NCBI GenBank assembly: GCA_964527215.1
Contig: CAZGNZ010000005.1
Location: 62,001 to 126,000, forward strand
Length of the DNA: 64,000 nt
Reading direction: 5' to 3'
DNA from: CAZGNZ01 sp964527215
GTDB lineage: Bacteria; Fidelibacterota; Marinisomatia; SCGC-AAA003-L08; JACNLC01
Shown here: positions 45,198 through 54,500 of the stretch, piece after piece
How positions within the stretch are numbered: the stretch's first letter is position 1
Layout of the letters: every line of letters begins with the position of its first letter
Position numbers and translations under genes: made by a program
Notes under the pieces: generated by a model
Database searches by the model: none
The model's input: the letters and a program-made list of their open reading frames with translations, nothing else
What the model was told of the DNA's origin: nothing

Positions 45198-46415
45198 TTA
45201 CCCTCGAATGTTATATACAAGGAGGACATCCCCATGACGCACATACAGACGACCGTCATCGATGACGGGATGAGAAAAATGCTCCTGGGTGCCTTCTGTG
45301 ATTTCAAAGCTGCTGATCACCTCAAACGTGTCGGGGGACGCTTTCACAAGCGACATATCTCCGGTTTCACTGTAGATATAAAAGAGACCGTCGGCAAAGA
45401 TCACCGATCCTCTCCCCAGGGTTTCATCGGAGTACAGCACCTCTCCCGTATTCCAGTTAATGCACTGCCAGCCTTCATCCCGCTGATGACCGGATCCGTA
45501 CAGGTGGCCATTCATCAGGACCACACCGCCCATCTGATTGTCCATCGTTTCATTGCGCCAGATTTCCTTTACATCACTTCCGTCCGGAGCCATTTCCAGC
45601 ATTGCTCCGCCGAACCGGTATCCTGCACACACAAAAATGAACCCGTCATGATACAATGGCGTATTTGGGAAACAGTCAAATCTGCGCTGAAGCAGGGTAT
45701 TCCAGACCACTTCGCCTGTATCGTAATCCAGGCCGATCAGTGAACCTCCCGTTGCCGTCGTCACTATTCGGCGGTCTGCAATTTCAACAATGCGCGGCGA
45801 ACAGTAGGCTGACGTCTCCCCATTGCCGGGCGACGACCAGATCAATTCACCGCTGAGCCGGTTCAGTGCCAGCACATTGTGTTCCTCTCCTCCCGGCGTA
45901 CAGAAAATCCGGTCTCCATCAATCAGTATGGATTCGGAAATACCGAACTGCAGATTTCGTCCGCCATACTTCGAAAACAGATCAACATCCCACTGGATAT
46001 CACCTTTTTCCGCTTCCAGACAGATCAGTTTTCCCTGACCGCTTAAAATGTACAGAAGTCCCTTGTAGGCTGTGACCGTGGATCGTGCGCCCGGAAAATT
46101 CCGGTGCCATTCGGGTCCGTACTCCGTTCGCCAAACCAGCTCTCCATTCATGGAAAAGGCGGATATTGACCCCATATCGTCAATCATTCCCGAAATATAG
46201 ACCAAATCTCCCGCTATCGCAGCAGATGCATATCCGCTGCCGATGCCTTCCGCTTTCCAGATCAGTTCGGGTCCGTTCTCAGGCCAATTGTCCAGCAAAT
46301 CCGTCTCAGGATAGATATAATCATGATTGGGACCCGCCCAGAATGAAAAATCGGCAGCAATGCCGAGAGTTAACAAAAATGTCAGTAAAACCGGGAATTG
46401 AATTTTATGATTCAT
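45198..46415 (-). CDS. Exported PQQ-type beta-propeller protein
   Basis: 405 residues from the ATG at 46415 (GGAG 6 bases upstream); a start 15 bases earlier is possible. A signal peptide (about 1-21) is followed by a beta-propeller made of repeats such as LSGELIWSSPGNGE, YDTGEVVWNTLL and WNTGEVLYSDE, each ending in the Trp-rich PQQ/BamB-type signature. There is no enzyme active-site motif, and no BAM-complex gene is adjacent, so a role in binding a protein or ligand in the periplasm is more likely than a quinoprotein dehydrogenase. Two more such propellers (57012 and 62513) occur in the window. Confidence 0.85.
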   Translation of the reverse strand: MNHKIQFPVLLTFLLTLGIAADFSFWAGPNHDYIYPETDLLDNWPENGPELIWKAEGIGSGYASAAIAGDLVYISGMIDDMGSISAFSMNGELVWRTEYGPEWHRNFPGARSTVTAYKGLLYILSGQGKLICLEAEKGDIQWDVDLFSKYGGRNLQFGISESILIDGDRIFCTPGGEEHNVLALNRLSGELIWSSPGNGETSAYCSPRIVEIADRRIVTTATGGSLIGLDYDTGEVVWNTLLQRRFDCFPNTPLYHDGFIFVCAGYRFGGAMLEMAPDGSDVKEIWRNETMDNQMGGVVLMNGHLYGSGHQRDEGWQCINWNTGEVLYSDETLGRGSVIFADGLFYIYSETGDMSLVKASPDTFEVISSFEITEGTQEHFSHPVIDDGRLYVRHGDVLLVYNIRG

Positions 46416-46436
46416 AGATATCTCCATCACGCGTTA

Positions 46437-47624
46437 TTATTCACTGCGAAGCCGTTCAAGCATTTCAACTGCATTGGTGTTGCCGGGATCAATTTCAAGG
46501 GATTTCTCATAATTGAGTATTGCCAGCCCGGTTTCACCAAGGTTCATGTATCCCTCCCCAAGACTGTCATATACATTTCCTGACTGGGGGTAGAGCTCAA
46601 CATTGAGTTTAAACACTTCTACGGCTCCGGCAATATCGCCCGCTCCCATAATGCGGTACCCAAGCATATTCAATTCGTATTCAGGATAGGCATCAAAATT
46701 TTCATCTTCGAGAAACCACTTTCTGATTTCCGCCAAGGCCTGAACGATTTGACCATTCTGGATGTCGGTATCAATCCCATTTTTCCGCTGGAAAACAAGA
46801 TACTGACGGAAGGCAAGCATCCTCTCGGTAAAAAGATCATCCAGTGCCACTGTCCGCCGCTCGCCTTTTGATGCTTCATTCACGGATAAGGTGATTCCGT
46901 TGGCATAATCATGAAACCGGAACACATGAATTTCCCTTGCCTGCAGATCACACAGATAGGAATACATGGTCGGTCGTTCCAATTCCCGATGGGTGGCCGC
47001 CAGTACTTTAATACATTTCTTTTCAGTGACGGGGCCGTCAGCCAGCATCCTTTCAGCAATTTCAAAACGATTCTTGGGAAACGGGTAGGAATCAGGGCGG
47101 GACTGATAAAAATTGGTGATAAGTAAAAAATCCTTATCACGATGGATGATGTTGTTTCCTTCCAGAATCAGCGCTTTTCCGTGACGGTCTGCAACCAGAA
47201 TCTGAGTCTGATGCAGATCATAAAGGTTATAATTCTCCTCAAGTTCCAGAACGTCATCCACCGTGCTGCAGCTGGTTAAAATGTTTTCAATCAGATTACC
47301 GAACAGCGTTTTCTTCCCAGGGTCTCTTTCAACCTGCCAGCGGGGCGTATCGGCCAGATTGCAGAACAGACCGACCTCATTCATTCCGCCAACGGGTTTT
47401 GAGGCATCACTGCCAAACAGAACTGCTCCATTGAGTTTCCCGTCTGAAGGCAAATATGTTACAAATACCGCAGGATCCGGAGTATCCTCATTGGTGGCCG
47501 CGTAGACCTGATCTCCGTTTACTCCCATAAATGTCGTGGAAGCAGGCAGACCATTCAACAGCACAAACACAGCTGCCAATATGGGACCTTTTTCCCAAAA
47601 CAGTTTCCGTACCGGTTTTTTCAT
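46437..47624 (-). CDS. Ntn-hydrolase-like (linear amide C-N hydrolase/acyltransferase) with C-terminal TPRs
   Basis: 395 residues with AAGGAG before the ATG. Signal peptide ends at about Ala28, then STTFMGVNGDQVYAATNED. In choloylglycine-hydrolase/C45-like Ntn hydrolases the mature N-terminus is Cys-Thr-Thr/Ser-Phe; here Ser29 occupies that position. The NEVGLFCNL and LHQTQILVADRHGKALILEG blocks fit the family. The C-terminal 90 residues contain TPR units (SGNVYDSLGEGYMNLGETGLAILNYEKSLEIDPGN). It is probably a periplasmic amidase or acyltransferase using an N-terminal Ser, or an inactive relative. It is 21 bp upstream of the propeller gene on the same strand. Confidence 0.72.
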   Translation of the reverse strand: MKKPVRKLFWEKGPILAAVFVLLNGLPASTTFMGVNGDQVYAATNEDTPDPAVFVTYLPSDGKLNGAVLFGSDASKPVGGMNEVGLFCNLADTPRWQVERDPGKKTLFGNLIENILTSCSTVDDVLELEENYNLYDLHQTQILVADRHGKALILEGNNIIHRDKDFLLITNFYQSRPDSYPFPKNRFEIAERMLADGPVTEKKCIKVLAATHRELERPTMYSYLCDLQAREIHVFRFHDYANGITLSVNEASKGERRTVALDDLFTERMLAFRQYLVFQRKNGIDTDIQNGQIVQALAEIRKWFLEDENFDAYPEYELNMLGYRIMGAGDIAGAVEVFKLNVELYPQSGNVYDSLGEGYMNLGETGLAILNYEKSLEIDPGNTNAVEMLERLRSE

Positions 47625-47642
47625 CGTTCGCTCCTTTGTTGT

Positions 47643-48557
47643 TTAATTACAATTCTGATTGTTTGTCGATCCGATCAATTTCATCATTTCATCCTGTACA
47701 GTTCCGGGCTGATAGCCCAGAGAATATGCCTTTTCGCTGTTCAGGGAAACATCCTGCGGACGTTTTGCAGCGGCAGGAAAATCAAACATGGAATTGGAAG
47801 CCACCTGTTCCGTCGAATACCCAACCGCCCTGGCAGCAGCCAGTCCGAATTCATAGCGGGACAGACGTTCCCGCCCGCCAAGATGGAGTGTCATGCCATG
47901 ATTCTGCAGACCAATCTCCAATCCCTGCACGACAGACCGGACCGATGCCATGGACCGGTACTGATCATTGAACAGAATTACTTTTTCTCCCAGGTCCAGT
48001 TTTTTCAGAAGGGAGGGCCACTGGTTATTCGATGCCGGAGGAGTCCAGCCGTACATGAGGGGACACCGGCAGATGACGGCATCCTGCCAGATATCGCGAA
48101 TTACCTGTTCCGCCTGCACCTTGTGCTCGGCATAAACACTTTGTGGATTTACCGCGCTTTCTTCGCTGTAAAAACCGGTTTTTCCGTCAAAAACCAGATC
48201 ACTGGATGTGAAAACCAGCGCAGATCCGCAATTGCTGCACAGCTCGGACAGATATCCTGAGGCTTCCACATTGATAATCCGCGATAGCACAGGATGTATT
48301 TCGCAATCATCCGGTTTGGACATCGCAGCCGCGTGAATTACAAATTCCGGACGGGTATCATTGAATCGTTTTTCCAGCTCCTGCCGGTCTGTCAGATCGC
48401 AGCGCTGCAGGGATACCCCTTGAATTGCGGTTTTATGTTTAAAATACCATCCGGTGATATTAAAACGGGATCGAAGCTCCAAAGCGGCATTCCAACCAAG
48501 AAATCCGCTGATTCCCGTTATCAGCAGTCTCGGCAGGTTTTTTTTGCGGTCAGGCAT
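47643..48557 (-). CDS. RmlD-like NAD(P)-dependent sugar-nucleotide reductase
   Basis: 304 residues, cytosolic. Extended short-chain dehydrogenase fold with TGISGFLG (nucleotide loop), IHAAAMSKPDDCE, FTSSDLVFDGKTGFYSEES and the catalytic YAEHK. This spacing and the SSDLVFDG phrase are those of RmlD, the dTDP-4-dehydrorhamnose reductase, but the N-terminal half is more divergent and no other rhamnose genes are present, so the substrate may be a different sugar. It lies 18 bp upstream of the Ntn-hydrolase-like gene and 3 genes are in one orientation (47643 to 45198), possibly one operon. Confidence 0.8.
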   Translation of the reverse strand: MPDRKKNLPRLLITGISGFLGWNAALELRSRFNITGWYFKHKTAIQGVSLQRCDLTDRQELEKRFNDTRPEFVIHAAAMSKPDDCEIHPVLSRIINVEASGYLSELCSNCGSALVFTSSDLVFDGKTGFYSEESAVNPQSVYAEHKVQAEQVIRDIWQDAVICRCPLMYGWTPPASNNQWPSLLKKLDLGEKVILFNDQYRSMASVRSVVQGLEIGLQNHGMTLHLGGRERLSRYEFGLAAARAVGYSTEQVASNSMFDFPAAAKRPQDVSLNSEKAYSLGYQPGTVQDEMMKLIGSTNNQNCN

Positions 48558-49153
48558 CGCTGAAATCTAATTTTGCCGCGGCAGACGGGAAAAGTGAATT
48601 CAACCGCTCTTTACCCAAACACACGTCCGTCCAAAACGAATGAAGTTCCCCGTCCGTCAGGAGACGGATTATAAACCCGCCAAATGGCGGATTCAATCCA
48701 GGGACCAGAGCCATGAAGATGTTTCTGACGGCTATCCGCCCTGACTGGCTTGTAACCTTGGACTGCCATTCCCGCAGTCCGCGATTTCTGCTGAGCAGTG
48801 CCATTTTTCCAGATGCATTTTTACTTGCACAGCCCGTTGCCACACCCACACCGTCAGGAGACAGGCCGCTAAAAAATCCGGCTCAAACCGGAACCGGCAA
48901 TTGGGTATTACCTTGGGAAATAATTCGTATTTCGATAAAGATCATGAAAATTTCCACGTATTCTTCGGGACTCGAAACATCTCAGACCTCAACCCTATCA
49001 AAAAATTGAAAACCTCATTCGAAAACACCTTTATTTTATCCGTCTGACTGAAATAATTTGTCAGGCCTTAAAACGTATCAAATCAACTTTCAACCGGCCG
49101 CATCACCTCCGACGGCCAAGGCATCCGACAAACCCCGCAATACAGGAGGAATC
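48558..49153. other. Intergenic region with dispersed element copy D
   Basis: 596 bp between divergent genes. It contains copy D of the palindromic element (48639-48699). An open frame at 48713-49009 has no family match or ribosome site and is not counted as a gene. AGGAGG lies 5 bases before the ATG at 49154. Confidence 0.5.
48639..48699 (+). mobile_element. Dispersed palindromic element, copy D (short)
   Basis: About 61 bp: AATGAAGTTCCCCGTCCGTC then GGAGACGGATTATAAACC and CCGCCAAATGGCGGATTC. It keeps the start of the family and both hairpins (CCGTCAGGAGACGG, CCGCCAAATGGCGG) but lacks the middle. Confidence 0.6.
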
Positions 49154-50158
49154 ATGCATAAATACATTCGTCTCATGGATATTATCCGTGTACTGCTGCT
49201 GACAACAGCCCTTTCGGCTCAGAACCTGCTGAATCAGCCTGAAAGCATTCTGTATGACGCCGGTCAGAACCGATATCTGATTTCAAACTTCGGGGATGGC
49301 GCCATTGTTCAGATCGACAGTCTGGGAGGCCAGTCTTATTTCAGTACGGAGTTCCAGAATACGCATCAAATTGTGGGCATTTTTCTTATGGAAGGCATCC
49401 TGCATGCGGCTGTTAACAACGGCCCGACTGCCGGGATTGCCTTTTTTGACATTCAAACCGGCGGCCTGACAGATTTGGTTCCCATACCCGGATATGGCCT
49501 GATGAACGATATCACCAGCGATATGCATGGTAATTTGTACATCACAGATTACTACGAGAGCCGGATTTACCGAATTGCGGCAGAGTCACATGATGTTTCC
49601 GTGCTGGCGTACCAGAACCTCCCCAATCCCAATGGAATTGCATACGATCATCTGAACAACCGACTCCTCACCGTGGGCGTCTCCGGAGCCGGCAGACCAA
49701 TCCTGGCTGTTGAGCTGGACGGCAGTGTTACGATTCTGGGGTACACATATTTAACCGGCATGGACGGTATTTCGCTGGATCCGGCCGGAAATATTTATGT
49801 TTCGGACTGGGGTACGGATTCAGTGGTCAGATACCCAAACAACATGTCTGAACCCGGCATCACTGTATCCGACGGGCATCTGGATCCGGCGGACATTTCA
49901 GTCTGTGCAGAAACCTCTGAGCTGCTGGTTCCAAATTTTTCCAGTAACAGCATCGATATTGTCCATCTGGATCTGGAACCGCCTTGCGAACTGCCCGGAG
50001 ACCTGAACGGAGATCTGGTTATTGATATATTGGATATTGTTCTGACAATGAACTGCATTCTGGGGGGCGAATCCGGCTGCTTCTGTGCGGATTTGGATCA
50101 GAATGGAATTATCAATGTTCTGGATATTGTGATGATGATCAACATTATAATGGCATAG
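49154..50158 (+). CDS. Secreted NHL/SMP-30-like beta-propeller with dockerin tail
   Basis: 334 residues from the ATG at 49154 with AGGAGG 5 bases upstream; a longer frame from 49058 is rejected. Signal peptide about 1-22. The propeller contains repeated units such as PESILYDAGQNRYLISNFGDG, NDITSDMHGNLYITDYYESRIYRI and DGISLDPAGNIYVSDWGTDSVVRY, the pattern of SMP-30/NHL/Vgb proteins. No gluconolactonase metal-ligand set was confirmed. The last 60 residues are a dockerin-like pair (DLNGDLVIDILD and DLDQNGIINVLD). It has no catalytic motif and may be a binding or sensing protein on the outside of the cell. Confidence 0.82.
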   Translation: MHKYIRLMDIIRVLLLTTALSAQNLLNQPESILYDAGQNRYLISNFGDGAIVQIDSLGGQSYFSTEFQNTHQIVGIFLMEGILHAAVNNGPTAGIAFFDIQTGGLTDLVPIPGYGLMNDITSDMHGNLYITDYYESRIYRIAAESHDVSVLAYQNLPNPNGIAYDHLNNRLLTVGVSGAGRPILAVELDGSVTILGYTYLTGMDGISLDPAGNIYVSDWGTDSVVRYPNNMSEPGITVSDGHLDPADISVCAETSELLVPNFSSNSIDIVHLDLEPPCELPGDLNGDLVIDILDIVLTMNCILGGESGCFCADLDQNGIINVLDIVMMINIIMA

Positions 50159-50541
50159 CGGCGGGATAAACGAAACAAACCCGAAAGTGGGTGCATCACC
50201 TGTAATTCCATGGATACTCCGGCCGCGCGGCTGTCATGCAATCATACGGCGGTTGGACGATGCCGAACGGACCCATTTACATGACCGGTTAGTCACCCGC
50301 CTCTCTTGTTCAATCAGACGCATTGGGTGTATATTCAACTCCAATTGAGGATTGGATTATCGCTTTTCCCGCGCATGGCTGCTAAATTCCCATACCGTTC
50401 GCACTGTTCGATTCAAATCCGTCATATCCTCGTTCGGTCTTTAATTATAAGAAATATATATTTTAATTTACATCATTCTGAATGAGGATTTTTTTATCAT
50501 ACGCCATTCAAATCTGCAAAAAATGGCTGACAGGAGAAAAA
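50159..50541. other. Intergenic region, nothing recognised
   Basis: 383 bp with no gene, repeat or RNA that I could support. It includes the promoter region for the two HAMP-like genes. Confidence 0.4.
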
Positions 50542-51063
50542 ATGAAATCTGAAGACCTTATCCCAATTCGAAATGAAATGTTTTTTATAGTAAAACTGAT
50601 ATTGGTCATACTTCTCAGTTTGGCCATTTCTCTAGCGATTCTCCATGTATTTCTGATTATCAGGGTGGGTGATCTGGATACCCGGACTTACGAAGAGGCC
50701 ACAAAAATATTTCTAAACCTCAATCTGTACATATTCTTTGCCTTGCTGATCCAGTTCTGCTTCTCCATGATCGTTGTCACGATGCTGACACTGCTCTACA
50801 GTCACAAAATAGCCGGTCCCGTATATCGTCTGAAACAGGTTCTGAACCAATATCTTGAACATGGTAAACCCGGTCAAATCAAGTTTCGTGAGAACGATTT
50901 CCTGCCTGGTGTTGCTGCTGGATTCAATGGGTTTTTTGCTTGGTTTTCTGAACGGAAAAAACTGATTCTAAGACTCTCTGAACTTGAAGAGGATTTTGCA
51001 CACAATCCGAGCAGTAAATCCGTTCAGCAGGAAATCAAAAACATATTATCACAAATCAATTAG
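50542..51063 (+). CDS. Two-helix membrane protein with HAMP-like domain (first of pair)
   Basis: 173 residues from the ATG at 50542 with AGGAG 6 bases upstream; a longer frame from 50482 is unlikely. Two hydrophobic helices (about 15-38 and 65-90) flank a short exported loop. After helix 2, SHKIAGPVYRLKQVLNQYLEHGKPGQIKFRENDFLPGVAAGFNGF fits a HAMP-type linker of chemoreceptors and sensor kinases, then a coiled-coil end (RLSELEEDF). No kinase, methyl-accepting or cyclase domain follows. It may be a stand-alone sensor subunit that pairs with the next gene. Function unknown. Confidence 0.7.
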   Translation: MKSEDLIPIRNEMFFIVKLILVILLSLAISLAILHVFLIIRVGDLDTRTYEEATKIFLNLNLYIFFALLIQFCFSMIVVTMLTLLYSHKIAGPVYRLKQVLNQYLEHGKPGQIKFRENDFLPGVAAGFNGFFAWFSERKKLILRLSELEEDFAHNPSSKSVQQEIKNILSQIN

Positions 51064-51070
51064 GCTGACC

Positions 51071-51556
51071 ATGACCCAGATTAAACGAAAAATACTTTAT
51101 ATTGACCATCTGTTTCAGAAAAACATGATTCTGCTTTTTATTGCCATCAATATGGTAATGGTCTTGTCAAATCTGATGTATTACTGGCTGACAATGAATG
51201 AATCCGCTCCTGCGGATTTGAAAAATACCGGAATCGTCATTGCCAATTTCAGTGAAATTCTTTTTGACAATATTCTTTCCTTCAATCTCGTACTGGCAGT
51301 GATCCTTTGTGTGCTGATAATTCTCTTCTACTTCCACGTTCACCGGAAATTGAACCTGTTTTTCACAAGTATTACCGATGCGCTTCGAGTCCGCAAATCC
51401 AGCAGCCGTGCCCGCGCTGAATTCCTTGTATCCAGCGAATTTCAGGGAATTGACGAGGTTCTGCATCAATTCTTCAAACAGACAGATGAAGAACTCCGTG
51501 CTGGTGACAACCTTATTGAAAATATGAGAAAAAAGGCGGAAAACTTCTCAGACTGA
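51071..51556 (+). CDS. Two-helix membrane protein, second of pair
   Basis: 161 residues from the ATG at 51071, 7 bp after the stop of the previous gene, so they are cotranscribed. The layout is the same as its neighbour: N-terminal helix (about 18-38), an exported loop, helix 2 (about 70-95), then a charged segment (HRKLNLFFTSITDALRVRKSSSRARAEFLVSSEFQGIDEVLHQFF) at the place where the HAMP-like part lies in the first protein, and a helical tail. The two look like distant paralogues. No enzymatic domain. Their products may form a heteromeric membrane sensor or scaffold. Confidence 0.65.
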   Translation: MTQIKRKILYIDHLFQKNMILLFIAINMVMVLSNLMYYWLTMNESAPADLKNTGIVIANFSEILFDNILSFNLVLAVILCVLIILFYFHVHRKLNLFFTSITDALRVRKSSSRARAEFLVSSEFQGIDEVLHQFFKQTDEELRAGDNLIENMRKKAENFSD

Positions 51557-51599
51557 CTCCGAAGCAGAAGGATAGAATGCCGCCCTCCCAGTTAGCCGG

Positions 51600-54500
51600 T
51601 CATTCATTTCTGAGCGCGTTCAACAGTTGAGTTCGAAGGGCAGCGCGGCTGCTGATCCAAATCCAAAATGCACCATTTAAAATGACTGCAGTCAGAATGC
51701 CGCCGGCCAAAATCATTGCGGATCCAGGGACTCTCTGAGGAAATCCGGCCATGAGCAATCCGCTGCTGAGCAATCCGCCGAAAATCCCCAGCAGTAAAAT
51801 CAAAAAATGTTCAGAAAAAAGGATAACGGCAATCCTTCGTCTTGTGAAGCCCACCGCCTGACAAAGCGCCAGCTCCGTTTTTCGCTCTGCCATACTGCGG
51901 AACACAAGAACAGCAAATGCTGCAGTGCCAAGAATGAGTCCAAGACCTCCAAGCGCAAGGAAAATGTCCAGATATGTATTGGTAACCGTCTGGAACCCCG
52001 CCAGTTTGACTTTTGCATTCATCATTTCCCAGCCATACGGATGCATGCGGCGCGTGATTCGGGTTGTCATGTCATCAGTACAGCCATCCTCACAGTCCAT
52101 CAGAAAAAAGCGGTACCCCTCTATTTCCGGATAAAGCTTTCTGAGATTTGATTCCGAGATAATTATATGACCCTGAAATACGGAGGGGGTCAATCCGGCA
52201 TAAAACACCAGTCCATACTGCCCGCCGTCGGAAGCAGAAACTGTCAGAGTGTCTCCCACCGAAAGCCCGAACCCCCAGACGATAACGGTTTCATCAGCTA
52301 TTGCGGGAATCAGGTTGGGACCCGGTTCCAGGTCAAGAATATTCCAGCCGTCCGATTTTTCAGTATCCAACTGCCTGGTGAATGAGAACGCGTTCCGGCG
52401 TGCCAGATGGTGAGTTTCCACTCCCAGCAGCCGCGGATTTTGAATCCGGTTCAGATTCAGACAGCTGGCATCATCACCCTCCTTCAGCATAAATGGAATC
52501 CATTCGATTTCGGTCAGTGCTTCCTGATCCAGTTTAAGCTGTTTGCGTCCTTCCGGACTGGAAACATCCTGAATGACCGGGAAAACCGTTTGACAAACCA
52601 GGTCGAAACCACCGGTTCCGCTGTTACGGGTGTCTCCGCTGAACCCGGGCACCTGACGATTGAGGCTGACGGAAAGAATCAGGAAAATCCCGATCATCAT
52701 CAGGCAGATGGAGGTGAGTGTCCGCCCGGCATTTCGGGTCATTCCTGCCTGGACCAGCTGACCCGCTGAAAAATCTTTTCCATTCTTCATGAACCGGTGC
52801 ATCAGTCCCAATATTAATCCCAACCATCCGGGTATCACCAATATACCGGATACCAAAAACAGAGAAAATTGCGAAAATCCCGTTATTCTGCCCCAGAAAG
52901 CCATTCCAACCGCCAGAATCAACAGCACAGTACTGGTTTTCCAGACAGATTCAATGAACATCGGGGATAGGATTTTTCCAGCACCAGGCGTCCCGGACTG
53001 CAGGGATACGGCATCATGTCTCGCGACAGATCTGCCGGATAACCCAAGGACGACGGCTGTAACCAGAGCTGCGGTCAGTGCGGCACCTCCCACAGTCAAA
53101 ACTGAATTGCTTGAAATCAGGGTTCTGACACCCACAGCTCCGGTCCAGAACTGATTCAGACTGTAGATAAGGAGGCGATTGTATAAAATCCCGCCGGCCG
53201 TTCCTATGAGAATCCCTGCCGGGACGGTCAACCCAAATTCAGCTGCCCGAAGAAAAGTAATGGTTCGGGCAGGAAATCCCAAAGCTGTCAGGGTGCCTGC
53301 TTCTTCCCTGCGCTGCATCAGATGCAAACGGAAAATCAGACCAATCAAAATCAGACATGATGCAATGATGAAAAAGCTCAACCCCATGAACAACTCACCA
53401 AAATCAACGGCATCCCGTCCGGCAGCCAGTCCCTCTTCCAGAGGACGGGAGATATCAAATCCCAGCTGCTCCGGTGACCGGCTATGAATTATTGATTCAA
53501 TCAGCCTGTCAGGATTCGGTACCGGGTCAGATAACAGAATTCCGGTCATTGATCCATACGCATTCTGCCACAATTCCCTGGCCCTGGAGTAGGAGATCAG
53601 CGCTTTTGGGGTCCCCCGGTAAATTTCCCAGTATTCCTCATCCTTGGGCCGGACGGCATCCAGATTTATTTCCACTCCCGGATCCCATTCGCTGCATGAT
53701 TCCATTCCATGCAGTCCGGGATATTCCGGCATCAATGCAGCATCAAACAGCAGGTGTGTCAGCGGCTGAACCTCATCCACCTGAAACAGGGTCGATTTTA
53801 CCGACATCGAATCATTGATATCCCAGGAATAAAAATCCACTGACAGTGTATCATTTTCAGCAGCCTGTAAATCATCTGCGAGCCAGGTGGAGATGAAAAT
53901 GCCCGGGTCATCCCAATCCGGACCCAGAAAATCCGAATCCACTCCGGTGACAAACGAATACGGTGTGGCATTCTCACCATGCCTGATTTCATTGACCAGA
54001 TAAGTGTATACCGGAGATACCGGAATACCATCGTTTTCCAGTCCTTCAATAATCCATTCTTCCATGAACACCCGTTCGGACAGCAGCAGCGGATGGGCAG
54101 TTGAATCGGACCTGACAAAACGAAGCTGAAGATCAGAAAGTGAAAGAGACTGATGGAGAGCCGGGGAAATTTGACGAATTTCAAGAGTGTCACCCGAAAG
54201 CAGAAGCAGATTGGATTTTCCCCGGATTCCCAGTTCAGTTGTCAGATATTCCAGTTCGATAAACAGGTTCAGGGGCGGGATTTGGCTGATTTCCAGACCG
54301 AAATTTCCAAAACCGGTTTGATCAATAACATCCCGGACTGTGACCGACAGAACTTCCACTTCGTTTTTTTCGGATGCCATGGGCGCTTCAGCTGGGACCG
54401 AACTGACGCGCTGAACCCGCAGATTCAGGACATCCCCGGGATTGACTCCAAGATGCCCTGCAAGCCGCCGGTTAATCAGCACATTGTTTCCAGAGGGCCG

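Noticed and set aside
45072..45743. 223-codon frame on the plus strand
   Set aside because: Antisense to the PQQ-type propeller gene, no family match.
48713..49009. 98-codon plus-strand frame in the gap between divergent genes
   Set aside because: No ribosome site, low-complexity Pro/Thr composition, no match to a family.
6049..50158. Cellulosome-like system based on dockerins
   Set aside because: No cohesin, scaffoldin or glycoside hydrolase gene is visible; the tails occur on peptidases and propellers.
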